Below, piece after piece: positions 60,325-64,000 of a stretch of DNA of 64,000 nucleotides; within the stretch, counting starts at the first letter, position 1, and each line of letters starts with the position of its first letter. The translations under genes and the position numbers were made by a program. The notes beneath the pieces are model-generated. The model was not told the DNA's origin. It ran no database searches and saw only the letters and a list, made by a program, of their open reading frames with translations. This DNA comes from an uncultured Latescibacterota bacterium. Lineage in GTDB: Bacteria; Latescibacterota; UBA2968. The DNA is taken from positions 791,339-855,338 of the forward strand of contig OX638329.1 in the NCBI GenBank assembly GCA_951812755.1. Reading direction: 5' to 3'.

Positions 60325-62379
60325 ATGTCCAAACCTCTTCCAATTCCCCCGAATTTCAATCCCGATACCTGTATGATAGCCCGACAGGAAGAGGGCAAGA
60401 TGTATCACGCGCCGCGTCTGGCGGCTGAGTTTGCCAATGATCTTTTGGATAATGGTACGCGCGAGGATATTGATTTGGCTGAAAGCGTGCTCGATGCGAT
60501 GCTGGCATGCCAGGAGACCCGTGAGGGCGATCCCCATTTGGGGAATTTTCTCTGGGAGCGCGAGGACGAGGTGGTGGAGGATTTGAATGCGGTTCAGTTT
60601 TGTCTTTTTCAGCTTATTCCTTTGATGATTAACTATGGGGATGTGCTTTCTGCGGATATGCAGAATCGCGTCTGCCGGAGTATTCGCCTGGGGCTGGAAG
60701 AGGTTCGGCGGATTGACGTTCATTTTCGCTATACGAATATTGTGGTTAAGGATATTACCAATACGTGTTTGGGCGGGGAATTGCTCGGCGATGAGGCATT
60801 CAAAAATCGGGGGTATGAGAAGTTCCGGGCGTGGATGGATTTTACGACCCGAAATGGCTGTGCGTACGAGTTTAATAGTCCCAATTATGCGAATGTGGCG
60901 ATGCGCGTTTTGCACCGGCTGGGTGAATTGGTCCAGCACGGGCCCACGCGCATTGGTGCCAGGGCGATGTGCGCGCGTATTGGCCTTTCCGCAGCTCTGC
61001 ATATTCATCTGCCTACTGGTCGTTGGGCAGGTCCTTTTAGCCGGGCGTACCGTCACGCGCTTTTTTGTCAGATGCCGCCGGAGATTGGTGATTTTCGTGC
61101 GTCTATTGAGGCGGGTCTTTTGCCCGCCTGGCTGTTCGATGCGCTTGATTACCGGCCGGAGACGCTCTTTTTCTCGGAGACTGCTGATTCGGAAAATGGC
61201 GTGGGGATCTCCACGTATCACAGTCCCTCTTTTGCATTGGGCGTTTCTTCTCAGGAGCTTCGCAGTCAGACGAATCGCTTTATTACGGGGCAGTCGAGTG
61301 TTTTTATCGCGCATCACAAGACAGATACGGATCAGACGGGTATTATTTATTCTCGGTATGTGCTGGATGATCACTGGCTGGGGTCGTTTCGGTCAACGCC
61401 GGCGCGGTCCAATGATCAGATTCTTTTTGAAGAGGGTCAGTGCCACAATGTCCAGGATGGTTCCCGGGCGATTGTGCTCTATTCGCCGAAGGATCTGGGT
61501 GCGATGGCGCCGCGGAGCAGTGCCAAAGCTGTTGTGTGCTGGCACGATCGCGGTCTGGTTGATGAGATTTGGGTTGGTGATGAAAAGGTTGAGACCTTGC
61601 CGTTCGATGTTCCGGAAGATGCTACGATTGGTGTTGCGATTGGTCCCGTTATTTCCGCGATTCGTCCGCTGGCGCGTACGGATCTGGGGCGCAACGCGCC
61701 TCTTCGTCTGGTGGCATACGATACACATCTTTTTTTAGAGCTTTACAATTATCTCGGTCCGTCCAAGACCTTCTGGGAGCAGGGGCATCCCGGGTCTTTT
61801 TATCAGGGTAAACCCCGGTGCGGTTTTTATGCGGAGATGGCCGAGCGGTCGGATTATGCCGATGTGCAGTCTTTTGTGCGGGCGGTTGCTGGCGGTGCGC
61901 TGAGAGATGACGCTGCGCCTCCTGTGACTTATGAAGCGGGGAAGACGCGGCCGTGGTCTGTGGAATATACTCGGGATGGGGAGAGCCTCGGGATCGAGAT
62001 CGATTTGCTGGGGTGGGATCTGCAGAAGCGATGGACTCACGAGGGTGCCCTGGGTTGGCCCCCGCTCGAGTCGCCTTTGGCTCGGCAGAGCAGTACGGGC
62101 GAGATTTCGGTTGGAGACGTCAGGCTGATTTGTGGAAGACAGCCCGCATGGCTTTTTGCATGTTCTCAGACCGACCGCTATGTGGCGGCTTTTTATGGGG
62201 TGGAGCCAGAATCTTTGACGCTGACGGTGCCCGAAGGCGAGGTGCATGTCGAGGCGATGGGGACGGGTACGGTGATTTGGGATAAGGGCGATGTTACCAT
62301 TGAAGCGGTTCAGTGCGCGGGCGTTGAGATTACGGGCGGGCGTATGGTTTCTTGTATTACAGCGGAGGAGGTCGCGTGA
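60325..62379 (+). CDS. Large protein of unknown function, probably alpha/alpha-toroid
   Basis: The 684-aa protein starts MSKPLPIPPNF with GGAG about 8 bp upstream. The N-terminal half (about 15-330) is all helical with FLWEREDEVVEDLNAVQFC and NCAYEFNSPNYANVAMRVLHR-type repeats such as CAYEFNSPNYANVAMRVL, like toroid lyases and hydrolases. The second half (about 340-684) is mainly beta. It may act on a polysaccharide, but no family motif is clear. It is coupled to pcp (GTGA) and the oxidoreductase. Confidence 0.55.
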   Translation: MSKPLPIPPNFNPDTCMIARQEEGKMYHAPRLAAEFANDLLDNGTREDIDLAESVLDAMLACQETREGDPHLGNFLWEREDEVVEDLNAVQFCLFQLIPLMINYGDVLSADMQNRVCRSIRLGLEEVRRIDVHFRYTNIVVKDITNTCLGGELLGDEAFKNRGYEKFRAWMDFTTRNGCAYEFNSPNYANVAMRVLHRLGELVQHGPTRIGARAMCARIGLSAALHIHLPTGRWAGPFSRAYRHALFCQMPPEIGDFRASIEAGLLPAWLFDALDYRPETLFFSETADSENGVGISTYHSPSFALGVSSQELRSQTNRFITGQSSVFIAHHKTDTDQTGIIYSRYVLDDHWLGSFRSTPARSNDQILFEEGQCHNVQDGSRAIVLYSPKDLGAMAPRSSAKAVVCWHDRGLVDEIWVGDEKVETLPFDVPEDATIGVAIGPVISAIRPLARTDLGRNAPLRLVAYDTHLFLELYNYLGPSKTFWEQGHPGSFYQGKPRCGFYAEMAERSDYADVQSFVRAVAGGALRDDAAPPVTYEAGKTRPWSVEYTRDGESLGIEIDLLGWDLQKRWTHEGALGWPPLESPLARQSSTGEISVGDVRLICGRQPAWLFACSQTDRYVAAFYGVEPESLTLTVPEGEVHVEAMGTGTVIWDKGDVTIEAVQCAGVEITGGRMVSCITAEEVA

Positions 62380-62975
62380 AGATTTTACTGACGGGTTTTG
62401 AACCCTGGGCAGAGTGGTCGTCCAATCCATCAGGTGCTGTGGCGGAGTCTCTGGATGGGAATTCGATTGGTGGATGCGAGGTTGTTTCGGCTGTGTTACC
62501 GGTGGTTCACGGTGCGGATATTGATAAGGTCGCCCAGCTTATTGCAGAACACGAGCCAGTGGCGGTGGTGTGTTTGGGGTTGCACGGTTCTGCGTCTGCG
62601 CTGCATGTCGAGCGCGTTGGGATTAATTTGAAGGTGATAGATGGGGTCGATTATCCGATTGTTGAAGGGGGTCCGGATGCCTATTTTTCCACGTTGCCGA
62701 CCCGGGCTATGGTTCAGCGGATGGAGGATGTTGAGGTGCCAGCGAGGCTGACGTATTCGGCGGGTACGTTTTTGTGTAATCACATTATGTATTCTGTGTT
62801 GTATCTGGTCGCTGAGGATGATCTGCCTGCGGGGTTTATTCACGTGCCGCCTACGCCAGAGCTTGTTGCGGAACTGGGCAGGTCGCAGCCGAGTATGGCG
62901 TTGGAGACGATTCGAAAAGGTGTGGTTGCGGGGGTTACGGCTGTGGTGGAAAATATAAAGGTCAGGAGGGTGTGA
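62376..62975 (+). CDS. pcp: Pyroglutamyl-peptidase I family cysteine peptidase
   Basis: The 199-aa protein has the whole triad of peptidase family C15: E79 (HVERVGIN), C134 in SAGTFLCNHIMYS and H156 in GFIHVP. It should remove N-terminal pyroglutamate from peptides. It is somewhat shorter than usual (about 210-215 aa). GTG start 62376 after GGAGGAGG, overlapping the upstream stop. Its place between a toroid-like protein and a sugar-type oxidoreductase is unusual and may mean a different amide substrate. Confidence 0.85.
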   Translation: MKILLTGFEPWAEWSSNPSGAVAESLDGNSIGGCEVVSAVLPVVHGADIDKVAQLIAEHEPVAVVCLGLHGSASALHVERVGINLKVIDGVDYPIVEGGPDAYFSTLPTRAMVQRMEDVEVPARLTYSAGTFLCNHIMYSVLYLVAEDDLPAGFIHVPPTPELVAELGRSQPSMALETIRKGVVAGVTAVVENIKVRRV

Positions 62976-64000
62976 TGTCGAAGATCAAAATGGGGGTTAT
63001 TGGTTGCGGCGCGATTGCACAGGTGCAGCATATGCCAAATCTGGGGATTTTGCACGCGCTTTATGAGGTGACGTGGGTGTGCGATATTTCGCCGGGGTTG
63101 GCGCGGTGGCTGGCAGAGGTTTTTGGTGTGCCGAATTTTACGACTGATCCGCATGAGTTGTTACAGGCGCGGGATGTGGATGCGGTGATTTTGTGTCATG
63201 CGGATCCGAAGACGGAGCTGGCGGTGGCGGCATTTGCGGCGGGTAAGCATGTGTTTATTGAGAAGCCGATGTGTTATTCGCTCGAGGAAGTTGATGCGAT
63301 ATGTGCTGCGAGGGAGGAAGCGGGTACGGTGGGGCAGGTGGGCTATATGAAGGTTTATGATCCGGCGTATGAGTTGGCACGGGAGGAGGTGGGGGATGCG
63401 GGCGATGTGCGTTTTGTGCAGGTGAATCATTTGCATCCGAATAATAATTTGCATTTGAAGCAGTTTGAGTTGACCTATTTTGACGATTTGCCGCCCGAAG
63501 CCGCAGCCGCGAGGAATGAAGCGCGGCGGGTTGCTTTGAATCAGGCGGTGGGCGATGTGTCAGATGATGCTGCGCGGGCGTTTTTTACGCTGTCGGGGAG
63601 TATGATTCACGATTTGTACGGTTTGCGTCTGATGCTGGGCAATCCAACGCGGGTGGTGAGTACCGAGGTGTGGCAAGGCGGGCGGGCGATGACGACGATT
63701 TTGCAATATGCATCGGGGGCGCGGTGTGTGGCGACATGGATCGATTTGCCCGATTTGTGGCATTTTAAGGAGACGCTCGAGGTTCACAAGGACGATAAGC
63801 GCGTTATTTTGTCGTATCCCACGGGCTTTGCACGGGGGATTTTGTCAACGCTCGATGTGCTGGAGATCCACGCCAATGGGTCTCACGGTACGCGCAGTCC
63901 CGAGATTGATTGGGAGAGTCCGTTTGTGCGAGAGCTTCGGCATTTTTACGCGTGTATTACAGATGGTGAGCCGTGCCGCACACCCGTGGAAGATGCGCGG
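62975..64000 (+). CDS. Gfo/Idh/MocA-family oxidoreductase, 3' partial
   Basis: ATG 62975 overlaps the pcp stop (TGATG). At least 342 codons are visible without a stop, running off the window. Motifs: the NAD-binding MGVIGCGAIAQVQHMP, VDAVILCHAD, HVFIEKPMCYSLEE with the catalytic Lys, VGYMKVYDPAYE, and a GSMIHDLYGLRLM catalytic His region. It oxidises or reduces a sugar-type compound. Operon with the 684-aa protein and pcp suggests one substrate pathway. Confidence 0.9.
   Translation, partial: MSKIKMGVIGCGAIAQVQHMPNLGILHALYEVTWVCDISPGLARWLAEVFGVPNFTTDPHELLQARDVDAVILCHADPKTELAVAAFAAGKHVFIEKPMCYSLEEVDAICAAREEAGTVGQVGYMKVYDPAYELAREEVGDAGDVRFVQVNHLHPNNNLHLKQFELTYFDDLPPEAAAARNEARRVALNQAVGDVSDDAARAFFTLSGSMIHDLYGLRLMLGNPTRVVSTEVWQGGRAMTTILQYASGARCVATWIDLPDLWHFKETLEVHKDDKRVILSYPTGFARGILSTLDVLEIHANGSHGTRSPEIDWESPFVRELRHFYACITDGEPCRTPVEDAR

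Overview
The window looks like a chromosomal segment of an uncultivated bacterium of the Latescibacterota/Poribacteria kind. That is an inference from gene content: six phytanoyl-CoA dioxygenase (PhyH) family genes, formylglycine sulfatases, a TRAP transporter, a cytochrome c/copper monooxygenase with a dockerin-like tail, an apiosidase-like glycosidase and Gfo/Idh-type oxidoreductases. No rRNA, tRNA or marker gene fixes the taxon. Intergenic space is filled with short palindromic (REP-like) repeats of several families, sometimes in six-copy tandem arrays.

Layout. 1-1.6 kb: end of a Panacea-domain gene, a frameshifted partner and a repeat block bounded by inverted repeats. 1.6-5.1 kb: TRAP transporter (dctQ, dctM, convergent dctP). 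5.1-22.7 kb: mostly housekeeping and catabolic genes (ECF sigma factor, Zn alcohol dehydrogenase, two sulfatases, NYN and DUF2231 proteins, TrmH/SpoU methyltransferase, gpmI, acnA, Uma2), one GC-rich probably transferred TylF-type methyltransferase, an XRE regulator with a 16-bp palindromic operator, and an operon of cysC, a cyclase-family hydrolase and an oxidoreductase. 22.7-39.5 kb: an oxidoreductase-like protein, two tandem QueF paralogues (one lacking the catalytic residues), decayed toxin-antitoxin and IS1380 remnants, a MazEF-type pair, the PhyH cluster, the copper monooxygenase with its redoxin partner, a uronate-isomerase-family protein and a HAD hydrolase.

39.5-59.3 kb is a defence island. 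An AlbA_2/ATPase gene and an orphan higA sit between 53-bp direct repeats, with the last codons of a lost higB between them. Then comes a type I restriction-modification operon whose hsdM and hsdS are separated from hsdR by about 10.8 kb of cargo: a small Cys-rich membrane protein, a SIR2 protein, a GIY-YIG/DUF4357 protein, a deoxyribosyltransferase-like/TPR protein, a DUF6602 nuclease-like protein, a DUF1828 protein, and a UvrD-like helicase with a DUF2290 partner that overlaps hsdR. HsdS carries an N-terminal nucleotidyltransferase domain. Two short leftovers of hsdS 3' ends lie between the cargo blocks, suggesting that cargo accumulated by recombination at the end of hsdS. This island is the best candidate for an incompletely described system.

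59.3-64 kb returns to host-like genes: a canonical PhyH protein, and a coupled operon of a 684-aa toroid-like protein, a pyroglutamyl-peptidase-family protein and a Gfo/Idh/MocA oxidoreductase that runs off the window.
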